This document shows positions 43,957 through 54,485 of a stretch of DNA of 64,000 nucleotides, piece by piece (position 1 is the first letter of the stretch; each line of letters begins with the position of its first letter). The position numbers and the translations under genes were made by a program. This DNA comes from Styela clava. Lineage: Eukaryota; Chordata; Ascidiacea; Stolidobranchia; Styelidae. The stretch is taken from positions 3,215,001-3,279,000 of the forward strand of contig NC_135258.1 of NCBI RefSeq assembly GCF_964204865.1, given 5' to 3'. The notes below the pieces were generated by a model. It saw only the letters and a program-made list of their open reading frames with translations, was not told the DNA's origin and ran no database searches.

Positions 43957-44330
43957 CTTACCAAAAAATGGAACCAAAATGCTCTGTTAAATACGAAAAG
44001 CCTTAAAATGTTGTGTTGCACATCCCAACAAGCAAAGTTGTAAGTCGAATGGTGGATAATTACAAGCACGTGAATGACTGTTCTTATGTTATTTTCTGTT
44101 TTGATTGCCTTTCCAATGCGATTTCCAGCAATGTGTTCTCTTTAAAAGGTTCGATTAGGAATTATAGAATCCGTCGTGTATCTTTGTTTCATCTAAAAGA
44201 ATGTGTATTGGGTGATGCCATCAACACAGTAGTTTGGCAAAGTGAGCAACATGAATTAGAGGTCAAGTTTCAAGTCCTCTGTCAAGCTGAAATAGAATTT
44301 TTCCTAAATGATTTCGCTTATAAATTATAA
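43957..44330 (+). pseudogene. Truncated pseudogene copy E of the thioesterase family
   Basis: Matches only the C-terminal 125 or so residues of copies C and D, from YQKMEPKCSVKY to the stop. The first exon and most of exon 2 are missing; the homology begins abruptly at about 43957 next to spacer DNA. A CAA-to-TAA change puts a stop at 44004-44006. Six codons are deleted between KFQ and VLCQAEIEF. It ends YKL. The second hotdog motif survives as VDNYKHVNDCSY. Non-functional remnant. Confidence 0.9.
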
Positions 44331-44631
44331 TTATATAAGTTCACTTTGAATTATTCCAATCAGGATGTTCACAATTTTTATAAACGCTGCTGCCACCTAG
44401 AGAGCAAATTTTTGCAGGGATGCGGAGTCTCTGTCAACCCCAGCTCTTAACCATAAAAATCTAATTTTTGACTTAAATCGATAAATGTGTCCATTGAAAA
44501 CTCTCAGGTCAGCTTAATGCTTTTTAGTTCAGTAGTCTAGTTTCTAAGGTAACATCATTGTTTGAAGTCATTTCATCCAAGTTTTCATAATTTTGACAAT
44601 TGTGTAGTAGAAATTTAATGCATTCAACCTG

Positions 44632-46178
44632 TTGCTAAAACATATATACCTCACATTAATGTTTTACGGTAAAATGGTGCTGAATTACATTTCAAATACT
44701 AAAATTAAATGGGAGAAGATTACTGCATGTCAAATAATTGCAACGCTTAACATTTTTTTATATTATAGTTGTTTGAAATAGCATTCAACGCCACCTTTTT
44801 GGCTTGCTCTTTTTAGTTTCCTAGTCTAAATTCCGACTTGGAAATTAAAAATTTGACAACCATGCAGATGCATGGAACGATAAACTTGTGACCATTTCCA
44901 TGATCTCATCTGCGACATATATTGGAATTGCTAATGTTTGACTTCATGTTATTGTTAGCTCTTATACATGTTAGTCACTTATACTGCATTGTTTAGCTAT
45001 GTTCAAACCTTCCAACATGTTTTCGTGGATTCAACTTACGGATTCTGTGTCTTCTCCCTGTTAATTTTGTGCAAGTTTATATTGTGTTCTGCCAATCTAA
45101 TTATATATGCATTAATATTGATATGTCAGATCAATCTTAACTTTGCCAATATATACCATACAACTAGAGAAATCATCTGGTCAGCTGTTCCCATAACTGG
45201 ATGAGAAGTGTGGCTTGCTATCATTATTAGGGCTGGGCATTTCAATGAATATCTTTTTTTTTTTATTCGCCAAAGGTTGTGCGATCTCTTCTCCCTGGTG
45301 ATTTATTGGTGAAATATGTTTCTTGTTGTGTGTGACAACTCAGTAAACTGTCTGAGTGTTAAATTCAATGTTTTCAGTAATTTATGTGTCTGTGGAGAAC
45401 CCATTACAATAAAAAATCACATACAATTGCCAATCTTTCAAGTATTCAATTATATTCTAAAATCATCATGTATTCGTAAATGCCCTAATCATCTATAACT
45501 CTCACAGATGATATAAATTTGATCCTTTATGATGATGGTTTCCATAAAACTGAGTGATAAATTCAATGTTTTCAGTAATTTATGAGGCTGGATGACCCAT
45601 TAGAATGAAAAAGTCACATACGATTGCCAATTTCCAAGTATTTGATTCTGAAATCATCATGTATTCGCTCAGCCCTAATCACATCTTTCGCAGAGGATAA
45701 ATTCTATCCTTTATGATGGTGGCTTCCCTATAGATTTTGCTAAGAGAATATGCAATTTTTAGTCAATTTAATTTTTTTTGTTTAAATTCTACATAGTTCA
45801 AATTGAGTGAAATAAGTTCGTTAATGCAAATCATGGAATCGCTTTCTCTTATGGAAGGGGCGGGCAATAGCAGTAGAGGACTCTGTAAAATAACCATGGC
45901 GACTAGATAGTCTTAAACCAACAGGATAAGCGCGAAACTGAGGTAAACAGTGCCATTTGTTATTTCCGAGCAATGCCAGCTCTCACCCTCCATGCGAGTA
46001 GAAACGGCAACCGGATTCTGACCTATTTTTAGCTTTTCATAATTTGCTAGCTAAGAAGTGAAGAGTTTCAGTGACAGCATACGATAGAGCCAATCGTGCT
46101 GTTGTTACCCATAAAACAGGATAAATGTGAGCAAATCAGAATGAAAAAAGTTTAATCATCATGAAGAAAAGTCGTTAG
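44632..46178 (+). repeat. Large tandem duplication, unit 1
   Basis: From about TATATACCTCACATTAATG to AAGAAAAGTCGTTA. The same sequence recurs at 46199-48026 at high identity. It also contains an internal partial duplication (TTCAATGTTTTCAGTAATTT at about 45367 and about 45559). No coding content; short open frames here are not genes. Confidence 0.85.
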
Positions 46179-46198
46179 GATAAATGTGAGCAAATCAG

Positions 46199-48026
46199 AA
46201 TGCTAAAGCGTATATACCTCACATTAATGTTTTACGGTAAAATGGTGCTGAATCACATTTCAAATACTAAAATTAAATGGGAGAAGATTACTGCATGTCA
46301 AATAATTGCAACGCTTAACATTTTTTTATATTATAGTTGTTTGAAATAGCATTCAACGCCACCTATCTGGCTTGCTCTTTTTAGTTTGCTAGTCTAAATT
46401 CCGACTTGAAAATTAAAAATTTGACAACTTATACTGCATTGTTTAGCTATGTTCAAACTTTCCAACATGTTTTCGTGGATTCAACTTACGGATTCTGTGT
46501 CTTCTCCCTGTTAATTTTGTGCAAGTTTATATTGTGTTCTGCCAATCTAATTATATATGCATTAATTGCAGCGCGGCGGTGTGGCTCAATGGGCTAAGCG
46601 TTAGGAATACGCTTGCCACCGCACCTCTAATTACTCTGCGTGGGTTCGCAGGTTCGAATCCCATGCAGGGATGGTTATGTGCGAGAGGATTGCTGGACTC
46701 CTCGCCGTCGTTGGGTGGTTCACGTAACCTCTGGTCAGTTACGGCTTCCTCCACCACCAAGTCCATGCTTCCGAAAACAAACTATATAACTAATCCCATA
46801 CCCGACTTGGAATGGTAACCGGACGAGAGGCCGTGGTTCGCCATATGGATAAGCCGTCTTATCGGCTTTCCTCTCCCCCGGGATAAATATGTAAATCCTA
46901 TCCTAATATTGATATGTCAGATCAATCTTAACTTTGCCAATATATTGTATACCATACAACTAGAGAAATCAACCGGTCAGCTGTTCCCATAACTGGATGA
47001 GAAGTGTGGCTTGCTATCATTATTAGGGCTGGGCATTTCGGGTGAATATCAGTGCAGACAAAAATTTTGAATCAGTGGAATCTTTTTTTTTTTTATTCGC
47101 CAAAGGTTGAGCGATATTTTTTGTAAGCGCACTCTTCTCCCTGGTGATTTATTGGTGGAACATGTTTCTTGTTGTGTGTGACAACTAAGTAAACTGTCTG
47201 AGTGTTAAATTCAATGTTTTCAGTAATTTATGTGTCTGTGGAGAACCCATTACAATGAAAAATCACATACAATTGCCAATCTTTCAAGTATTCAATTATA
47301 TTCTAAAATCATCATGTATTCGTAAATGCCCTAATCATCTATAACTCTCACAGATGATATAAATTTGATCCTTTATGATGGTGGTTTCCATAAAACTGAG
47401 TGATAAATTCAATGTTTTCAGTAATTTATGAGGCTGGATGACCCATTAGAATGAAAGTCACATACGATTGCCAATTTCCAAGTATTTATCATCATGTATT
47501 CGCTCAGCCCTAATCACATCTTTCGCAGAGGATAAATTCTATCCTTTATGATGGTGGCTTCCCTATAGATTTTGCTAAGAGAATATGCAATTTTTAGTTA
47601 ATTTAATTTTTTTTGTTTAAATTCTACATAGTTCAAATTTGAGTGAAATAAGTTCGTTAATGCAAATCATGGAATCGCTTTCTCTTATGGAAGGGGCGGG
47701 CAATAGCAGTAGAGGACTCTGTGAGTTTTAATGGCAAAATAACCATGGCGACTAGATAGTTTTAAACCAACAGGATAAGCGCGAAACTGAGGTAAACAGT
47801 GCCATTTGTTATTTCCGAGCAATGCCAGCTCTCACCCTCCATGCGAGTAGAAACGGCAACAGAATTCTGACCTATTTTTAGCTTTTCATAATTTGCTAGC
47901 TAAGAAGTGAAGAGTTTCAGTGACAGCATACGATAGAGCCAATCGTGCTGTTGTTACCCATAAAACAGGATAAATGTGAGCAAATCAGAATGAAAAAAGT
48001 TTAATCATCATGAAGAAAAGTCGTTA
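46199..48026 (+). repeat. Large tandem duplication, unit 2, with SINE insertion
   Basis: Second copy of 44632-46178. It differs by the SINE at 46567-46903, by loss of about 110 bp present in unit 1 near 44865-44975, and by scattered substitutions. Confidence 0.85.
46567..46903 (+). mobile_element. Full-length tRNA-derived SINE, 337 bp
   Basis: Pol III A box TGGCTCAATGGG (46582-46593) and B box GGTTCGAATCC (46651-46661), spaced as in a tRNA with a long variable arm (Ser/Leu-like). A 230-bp unrelated body follows, ending AAATCCTATCC. Flanked by TAAT on both sides; unit 1 of the duplication has the same site with a single TAAT and no insert. Best-preserved member of a family with at least eight pieces in this window. 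Confidence 0.9.
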
Positions 48027-48518
48027 ACGGAATTTTTGGTTCAGTGCAAAACATACAATCAATACACAATCAGATACATAAAGAAACAATTGCAAAAACA
48101 TATCATCATTAGCATATATCAAACTTACGATTCACGTTTAGTCAAAAGTATCGTAAACGTTTACATACTCTGGAACGGTGGTTCTCAAACTTCTAGGCCT
48201 GAACCTTTTTTTATAAATTATCTGGCACCCCACCTTACAAGTAAAAGATATTGAGGCGAATACATTTTATTCAAAAACATGTTGAAAATACGTATCCAGA
48301 ATAAAGCCGGGAAGATCATATCTAGCAGATCTTTTTACTTTCAAGCCCCCTTGTGTATGCGCCCTTTTTGAAGTTCGACCCACCGTTTGAGAACCACTGC
48401 TCTAATATATAAAACATATCATCATTTGCACAATATGCATGCATCATGCAAGGACCAGCCTGGCTCTTGCATGTGTTCGAAAGTACTAACATCTGTAAAC
48501 GCTTGTATACTATAGAAC
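48027..48518. other. Intergenic, hAT-like element, no gene
   Basis: Contains a hAT-like element at about 48179-48396, with CGGTGGTTCTCAAAC and GTTTGAGAACCACTG ends. No gene. Confidence 0.55.
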
Positions 48519-48767
48519 AGGGGTGGGCAACTTCTCTAGTCGGCGGGCCGCTCTGTTAAATGTTTGTTCAACAAGTGTGCTAACACAATTGTTTGTTCAC
48601 TAAGGCAATTGTTTATTTCACCAGCACGCACTAACAGTGCGGTGAGAGTAGAGCGATCGACAACTTTCGGGAATGATGTGTCGGACCACATTACAGAGTG
48701 TGGTTGGATACAGTCAGCGGGTCGGTCAAAATCTCGTCGCGGGCCGGACCCATGTTGCCCACTCCTG
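48519..48767. mobile_element. hAT MITE, relative of 14341-14662
   Basis: Starts CAGGGGTGGGCAACTTCTCT and ends TGTTGCCCACTCCTG; 249 bp. No clean target duplication. It ends 69 bp past the stop of the zinc-finger gene, in its likely 3' UTR. Confidence 0.75.
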
Positions 48768-48835
48768 CTAAGTCTTGTCACCTTAACCACCACTCGATCC
48801 AAAAATTTGTCACTGTTGACATCGTGTATGGATTT

Positions 48836-50062
48836 TCACGGAATACTATCCACATGTTTCACAGCAGTAAGGGTTTTCTTATTGTGAATTTTCATATGTT
48901 TATTCAACTTGCAAGAATGTGAAAAACATTTGCCACATATTTCACATGAGTATGGCTTATCACCTGAATGGATTCGCATGTGTTTGTTCAGAAGATATGG
49001 TTGTGAAAAACATTTGCCACACATCTCACATGAGTATGGCTTATCACTTGAATGGATTAGCATGTGTCTGTTCAAATTACTTGATTGTGAAAAACATTTG
49101 CCACACATGTTACATGAGTATGGCTTATCACTTGAATGGATTAGCATGTGTCTGTTCAAATTACTTGATTGTGAAAAACATTTGCCACATATCTCACAGG
49201 AATAAGGTTTATCACTTGAATGGATTCGCATGTGTGTATTCAAAGAACCTGATTGTGAAAAACATTTGCCACATATCTCACAGGGATAAGGCTTATCACC
49301 TGAATGGATTCGCATGTGTGTGTTTAAATGACCTGATTGTGAAAAATATTTGCCACAAATCTCACAGGGATAAGGCTTATCACCTGAATGGATTCGCATG
49401 TGTGTGTTCAAATGACCTGATTGTGAAAAATATTTGCCACATATCTCACAGGGATAAGGCTTATCACTTGAATGGATTCGCATGTGTTTGTTCAAACTAC
49501 CTGATCGTGAAAAACATTTGCCACATATCTTACAGGGATAAGGCTTATCTCCTGAATGGATTGGCATGTGTGTGTTCAAACTATCTGATCGTGAAAAACA
49601 TTTGCCACATATCTTACAGGAATAAGGCTTATCACCTGAATGGATTCGCATGTGTCTGTTCAAATGACCTAATTGTGAAAAATATTTGCCACATATCTCA
49701 CAGGGATAAAGCTTATCACCCGAATGGATTCGCATGTGTAGGTTCAAACTACCTGATCGTGAAAAACATTTGCCACATATCTTACAGGAATATGGCTTCT
49801 CTCCTGTATGAATTCGAACATGATCATTCACGGCAGCTGTGTTCACGAAACATTTGCCACATACTTCGCAAGAATATGGTTTTTCTTCTGTATGACGTCG
49901 TATATGAACATTCAGATTGCCGTATTGTGCAAAACACTTCCCACATATCCTACAAGAGTGCGGTTTTTCTCCAGTATGAGTTCTCATATGAATCTTCAAC
50001 TTATTTGCTGTTTTAACGGCATTTCCGCATATTTCACAAAATAATTGCTTTTCTTCTGACAT
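48836..50062 (-). CDS. C2H2 zinc-finger protein with 14 homogenised fingers
   Basis: 408 residues, almost wholly C2H2 fingers at a 28-residue period; likely a nuclear DNA-binding protein. I count 14 fingers. Fingers 1-3 have ordinary TGEKP- or TEEKP-type linkers; fingers 4-14 use SGDK or SSDK linkers and are nearly identical outside the recognition helix. Fingers 8 and 9 are identical (YFSQSGHLNTHMRIH). Helix positions -1, 2, 3, 6 vary: RGSL, QGHR, RDST, RGSK, QGHT, QGHT, QGST, QSNR, QSNR, QYLK, HCKK for fingers 4-14. Finger 1 has NAVKTANK in place of the usual KxF loop and may be weak. No KRAB, SCAN or BTB domain. The start is fixed by an in-frame TGA 12 nt upstream. The long antisense frames are artefacts of the repeat. 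Confidence 0.9.
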   Translation of the reverse strand: MSEEKQLFCEICGNAVKTANKLKIHMRTHTGEKPHSCRICGKCFAQYGNLNVHIRRHTEEKPYSCEVCGKCFVNTAAVNDHVRIHTGEKPYSCKICGKCFSRSGSLNLHMRIHSGDKLYPCEICGKYFSQLGHLNRHMRIHSGDKPYSCKICGKCFSRSDSLNTHMPIHSGDKPYPCKICGKCFSRSGSLNKHMRIHSSDKPYPCEICGKYFSQSGHLNTHMRIHSGDKPYPCEICGKYFSQSGHLNTHMRIHSGDKPYPCEICGKCFSQSGSLNTHMRIHSSDKPYSCEICGKCFSQSSNLNRHMLIHSSDKPYSCNMCGKCFSQSSNLNRHMLIHSSDKPYSCEMCGKCFSQPYLLNKHMRIHSGDKPYSCEICGKCFSHSCKLNKHMKIHNKKTLTAVKHVDSIP

Positions 50063-50354
50063 ACCAGACAGTCATTCAGTTCAATCGAAAAATATCCAAT
50101 CAGTCAACTATCGCAATCCAGTATGTAACAATATATTCTGGACTAAATCTGAACAATCAATAAAATAGGGTAATGAAATATTAAATATTTATTTGAATAT
50201 AGTCTGAATCCCAAGTGAGTTTAAATGTAATAGGACTTCCAAAGATAGCCAAATCTCGATATTTCTAGAAAAATCCCATTTGGGAAATGCTCCAACAAAG
50301 AACTACATAATTCAGGAATAACATTTGAAAAAAAAATGAAGCACACTGAGACAC
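50063..50354. other. 5' flank of the 14-finger gene
   Basis: AT-rich; no promoter motif stands out. Confidence 0.4.
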
Positions 50355-50780
50355 TTCAATCAATCAATCATTTATTTTGGTTCTCTGACATAAACAATAC
50401 AAAAAGTGAACAGACAAACAAAATGCAGAGATACCTGGGAGACGGGCATAACTTAAAATGCGTACAATGTACGTGCCCGCCGACCAAAAAGAATAACACA
50501 AACACAGAGAAACGCGAGAAATTTCCTTCAAGTATTTTGATGCTGTTCTATTAAATACGGAAGAAAAAAAGTTTCACGTAGATTTATTTTGGACATCTTC
50601 GCTTGCCGCAGTGCCCTTAAGATAATGGCACCACCTCTCTTTTTTATCAACTCAACAAATTTATTGAAATGTCGAGAGATGAAAAACATTGCTTTAGAAT
50701 AAAAGAAAACACAAATACTACCGTAATTCAATATATTAAAACAAATGAAAAAAGAGAGAAGTTGCTTGTGCACCCGCTTA
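50355..50780 (-). mobile_element. LINE-like 3' end, second copy of TTGA-type tail
   Basis: TTCAATCAATCAATCATTT at the left edge is the reverse complement of a (TTGA)n tail following CAAAATAAA, as at 7397. The minus-strand frame at 50528-50773 (with FNILNYGSICVF) is faintly reminiscent of the end of a reverse transcriptase, but too short to claim. Confidence 0.35.
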
Positions 50781-51002
50781 CCAAAATTAATGGCAGTAAT
50801 TTAAAGAAAATCACACTTTTAAATTTAGCTACTGAAAATTTCAAATCGGTCTTGTCTGGTAATTTAAAAGAAAGCAATTTTCATGTCCCAACCTTTCAGT
50901 TACCGTAAATGGTTGTTCAAAATGATTGAAATTACAGTTTTATTGTTAAGAATTAATGCTGTGAGTATTATTCTACCTGAAACTTCTACCTGATTCTTAC
51001 TT

Positions 51003-51570
51003 GTGCACAAATGATAACGTTTTGACCACGAGACTGCTGGTAGATCAATGCTGTTGCTCTTATGCAAAAGATACAATTAAATTTAATCAAATACAAGCGG
51101 TAACGTTCATGATCACACCTAGACAAGCGATTGCGTGTGTGGTGTGTACGTGCACGCTCTTTATGGTCTGTACCTGTTGCAATTACCGGCAAGTCAGCAT
51201 TATATCATTTCGTTGCGTGATCAAAGTCTCGATACGCGAAGGGTTAAAACTCGAAAAAAAGTTGCCAAACTAAGGGATCGTCTTATTCGCGCATCAGAAT
51301 TTGATCGAGCAACGAGATGATATTATGTTAACTTGCCGGTAATTCCAAAAGTTTCGAACCATACCAAGTTCTCACGATAAAAAGCGTGCACGCACACACA
51401 CAATCGCTTGTGAAGGTGGATTGTCTTATCATACAGCTGATGGCTTGTACAGTCTGTGATTGACAAGACGCTTGATTGGTTTGTTTTCGCTTGTGTTTTT
51501 TTTACATAACAGCAACCGTGTCGATTTACGGCCAGTTGTTTCGTGGTGAAAACGTTATTATTTGGTGCAC
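51003..51570. mobile_element. Long foldback element, about 570 bp
   Basis: The left arm starts GTGCACAAATGATAACGTTT and the right arm ends AACGTTATTATTTGGTGCAC. Further in, AAGCGATTGCGTGTGT (about 51126) and ACACACACAATCGCTT (about 51394) are also inverted. The arms are each about 160-190 bp and imperfect. No coding content. Confidence 0.7.
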
Positions 51571-51675
51571 TATCGTCGTAGAAGCAATTAACGACGCGCG
51601 ACTTTTAATCACCTTTACGATATGTTATCCGTTAAGGGGCAGTGATAAGGACTCTTATCGAAATTAACCACATTG

Positions 51676-52250
51676 TGGACGATCAAAGGAAATTGTTTTA
51701 TGCTGACTCAGGGACTCTCTCAAACTCCCGACAACAATCCCTTCCATTATTACAAATCACGACGCATGAAAAGCAATATAGACTTTATTAACATGAATTT
51801 ACAAGTAAGAGTTACGAGTAAGGATCTACGACCGTCGCTTACAAACAGAAATGATAAACGTGAGAAATATTTATGTTACAGCAATTTTGTTTTCTTTTTG
51901 CGCTTTTCTTTTCTTAAGGCGTCTGGCGTGTTAAGATTCCAAGCGAATTATAAGAATGTGTTAATACAGCGTTATTTCTTTCCTTGAAACGGACAAGGAA
52001 CGAAATTAATCGCAATTGTGGCGATCAAAGGAAATTGTTTTTTGCTGATTCAGGAACTCTATTTGAAACTCTCGACACAATCACAGAAGCAATATAGACT
52101 TTATTAACAGAAATTAACAAGTAAGAGTTACGGGTAATAATCCACCTACGGTCCTCGCTAACATGCAGAAGCGATAAACGTGATTGCGTTACATTTTTTT
52201 TTCCCATTTTACAATTTTCTTGAGGCGTCCGGCGTGTAACGATTCGTGGG
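51676..52250. repeat. Tandem duplication, about 345-bp period, two units
   Basis: GATCAAAGGAAATTGTTTT occurs at about 51679 and 52024; AGCAATATAGACTTTATTAA at about 51772 and 52088; GGCGTCTGGCGTGT and GGCGTCCGGCGTGT close the two units. It lies 3' of the five-finger gene. No gene. Confidence 0.75.
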
Positions 52251-52365
52251 ACCGGCTTATGTGCGATTTTTTATAAAATCGCCGTTTTAAGGGAGTCGGC
52301 CTATTCGCGATATAGGCCTAATTTCGAGAAAATACGCTAGTTTTATACATTCATACTTGAAGTCA

Positions 52366-53409
52366 CTAGGAAGTACCCACAGGTTCAACAAATTCAGTTA
52401 CATGCTTTCGCAAATGCACATTTAAACTGCTGCCCTGAGTAAATGTCTTGCCACATTCTCCACATTTATATGGTTTTTCACCTGTGTGTGTCCTTTCATG
52501 AACAGTAAGATATGACTTTAAAGCAAATTTAAACCCACAAGTGTCACATTCGTACGGTTTTACATTACTATGAGTCTGTGTATGAGTTTTCAAACTCGAG
52601 GGTTGGGAAAAACATTTCCCGCATGTTAAACATTGATACGGCTTTTCTCCTGTGTGAGTTCTTTTATGTGTTACTAGATATGATTTCAAAGAGAACGTTT
52701 TATCACATGAACTACATTTGTAGGGTTTATAACCTGTGTGAATACGTGTGTGTCGCTTTAAAGTCCCACTTTGGGTGAACGACTTTTTACAGAAACTGCA
52801 TGTGAAAAGTTTTGATGGTGATTTATACGTACAAATGGAGCTCGGATACCGAACAACTTCAGATGAATCAGAATTGACAACTGTCTTATTAGCACTGAGT
52901 TCATTTTGAATTAAATTATATGGGTTGTGCAACAGATTTGGAAAACTTTGTGTATTAGAAGGCTGAATTTCCAGTGTAGTTTGAAAATTGTCATCATTTG
53001 AAGTTGCAGCACTCAGTAAACGTTCACAAACGCCATTTATGGAAGCTTTTTGTTGAAGTTTTGCATTTCTTACACTGTGTTCAATGCTAGTAGAGTTTTC
53101 TGATGATTCAGCTTCAGTTTCTGATACAACAGCATCACAATTCTGCTTCAAGTCTTCACTGAATCTTGGTGTGAGTGCTGAGTTTACCTCAATACGAGTC
53201 TCCACTTGTGATAAATTTAGTGAATTGTCAAGTGTGGATTGCCCTGCCATCAGATATATAGGATATAAACTTGTCCCAACTGTTGTTGCATTAGTCATAG
53301 CTTCTTCAGATCTAGAAATATTATCAAATCCAGAATCACAAATAATCTCCAAACCAAGGCTTGTCTGGCTTTTTGAGTTGCTGGAATCTTTAGATTCTTC
53401 TCTTATCAT
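52366..53409 (-). CDS. C2H2 zinc-finger protein with five C-terminal fingers
   Basis: 347 residues. The first 200 are Ser/Thr/Asn-rich with no recognised domain. Five canonical C2H2 fingers follow from about residue 203: TCSFCKKSFTQSGTLKRH, KCSSCDKTFSLKSYLVTH, QCLTCGKCFSQPSSLKTH, ECDTCGFKFALKSYLTVH and KCGECGKTFTQGSSLNVH. Linkers are TGYKPY, TGEKPY, SNVKPY and TGEKPY. Fingers 2 and 4 share the LKSYL helix, which suggests an internal two-finger duplication. Likely a nuclear transcription factor; the target is unknown. The start at 53409 is the first Met of the frame, but an acceptor-like TTGCAG lies about 40 nt upstream. It is not closely related to the 14-finger gene next door. Confidence 0.88.
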   Translation of the reverse strand: MIREESKDSSNSKSQTSLGLEIICDSGFDNISRSEEAMTNATTVGTSLYPIYLMAGQSTLDNSLNLSQVETRIEVNSALTPRFSEDLKQNCDAVVSETEAESSENSTSIEHSVRNAKLQQKASINGVCERLLSAATSNDDNFQTTLEIQPSNTQSFPNLLHNPYNLIQNELSANKTVVNSDSSEVVRYPSSICTYKSPSKLFTCSFCKKSFTQSGTLKRHTRIHTGYKPYKCSSCDKTFSLKSYLVTHKRTHTGEKPYQCLTCGKCFSQPSSLKTHTQTHSNVKPYECDTCGFKFALKSYLTVHERTHTGEKPYKCGECGKTFTQGSSLNVHLRKHVTEFVEPVGTS

Positions 53410-54082
53410 ATTATTGTGTTCTATAACTCGATGGCTTCGACTGCAATTTTTCGTTTACAATTGTTCAAGGCAATGAAATGCAACTGAAGTGTCAGAAGTA
53501 ATGTCTTGAAGCTCGTTGAGGTGTAGACCGTAGAATAAATTTTATGATTTCGAGCATAAAGTCAGTAATATGTAAAAAGATGATCGATGCCAAGTTTCAG
53601 AAGACCGTGCTAAAATATGCCACTAGTACTGTCATATTTAATCTTCCCAGAATCAATCTATTGGCTGTAGTGATGATATCTCCCAATAAACCTATTGTTT
53701 GTGGCAAAATTAGTAGATCTTCACGTAGCTGTTAAATCAGCTATAGCAAAAGGAATAATTCCGCAAAGCAGTGATATTTGTCCAGAATACCTTTAGAAAA
53801 TCCACAATAATTCAAGATGGTAAGAGTTACAAACAATAATCCAAGAGCCTGGGAGTGGCATGTCGCAAAAAACAGAATATGCGAGACTTTAGCATTGACA
53901 TCAAAGAATTTCCGTCTTACAAGTTAAGTCCTTGATGTGTTTCTAATTAGGATTTACAGTAAACCTAGAAAAAAAAATCAATAATTACGTAAAAGGTCGC
54001 AAATTAAGACAAAATACTTTCAAAGTGAAAGAAAGGTAGCAGATAGGATAATTTTATAAAGAATTGTGAAACATATTTTAAA

Positions 54083-54485
54083 AAGAACAGGTAACGTGAT
54101 TGCTCTAGCCATGTGGGAAAATGTAGAACTGGGAGTTGACTTTCCACTTTCCCAGGACGCTCTGTGACTTTCAGTGGCCGCTTGTCTAGGGCTCTGTTGG
54201 GAGAGAATTGTGGAAAATATGATCAAACAGCTAGATGTAATGGTTCCTCAAATTATTTCATGCCATAAGAAAAAACAAAACAATTTTATGAATGAACATA
54301 TTGTAGAACGCATATCAAAGAGCACAGGTAACGTGATTGCTCTAATCATTTGCGGAAACGAGAACTGAGCGATGACTGCTTTTCTCATGCTGGACAGCTC
54401 TGTGACTTTCAGTGGCCGCTTGTCTAGGGCTCTGTTGGGAGAGAAATTGTGGAAAACATAATCAAAAGCTAGATGAAATGATTTC
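54083..54485. repeat. Direct tandem duplication, about 240-bp period
   Basis: GGTAACGTGATTGCTCTA at about 54091 and 54330; CTCTGTGACTTTCAGTGGCC at about 54160 and 54400; GGCTCTGTTGGGAGAGAA follows each. Confidence 0.8.

Noticed and set aside
46567-46675. A tRNA gene with A and B boxes
   Set aside because: The tRNA-like part is fused to a repeated 230-bp body and recurs with the same body elsewhere, so it is a SINE head; the acceptor stem does not close.
48919-50016. A 365-codon open frame on the plus strand with a repeating pattern
   Set aside because: It is exactly antisense to the 14-finger zinc-finger array. The 84-bp DNA repeat keeps the opposite strand open; the protein pattern is just the reverse complement of the fingers.
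48836-50062. Regularly spaced repeats that could be mistaken for a CRISPR-like array
   Set aside because: The period is 84 bp, in frame, and encodes C2H2 fingers in a eukaryotic context.
50528-50773. Possible reverse-transcriptase C-terminus
   Set aside because: Only a faint YGS-like resemblance over 81 codons; not enough to call a coding remnant.
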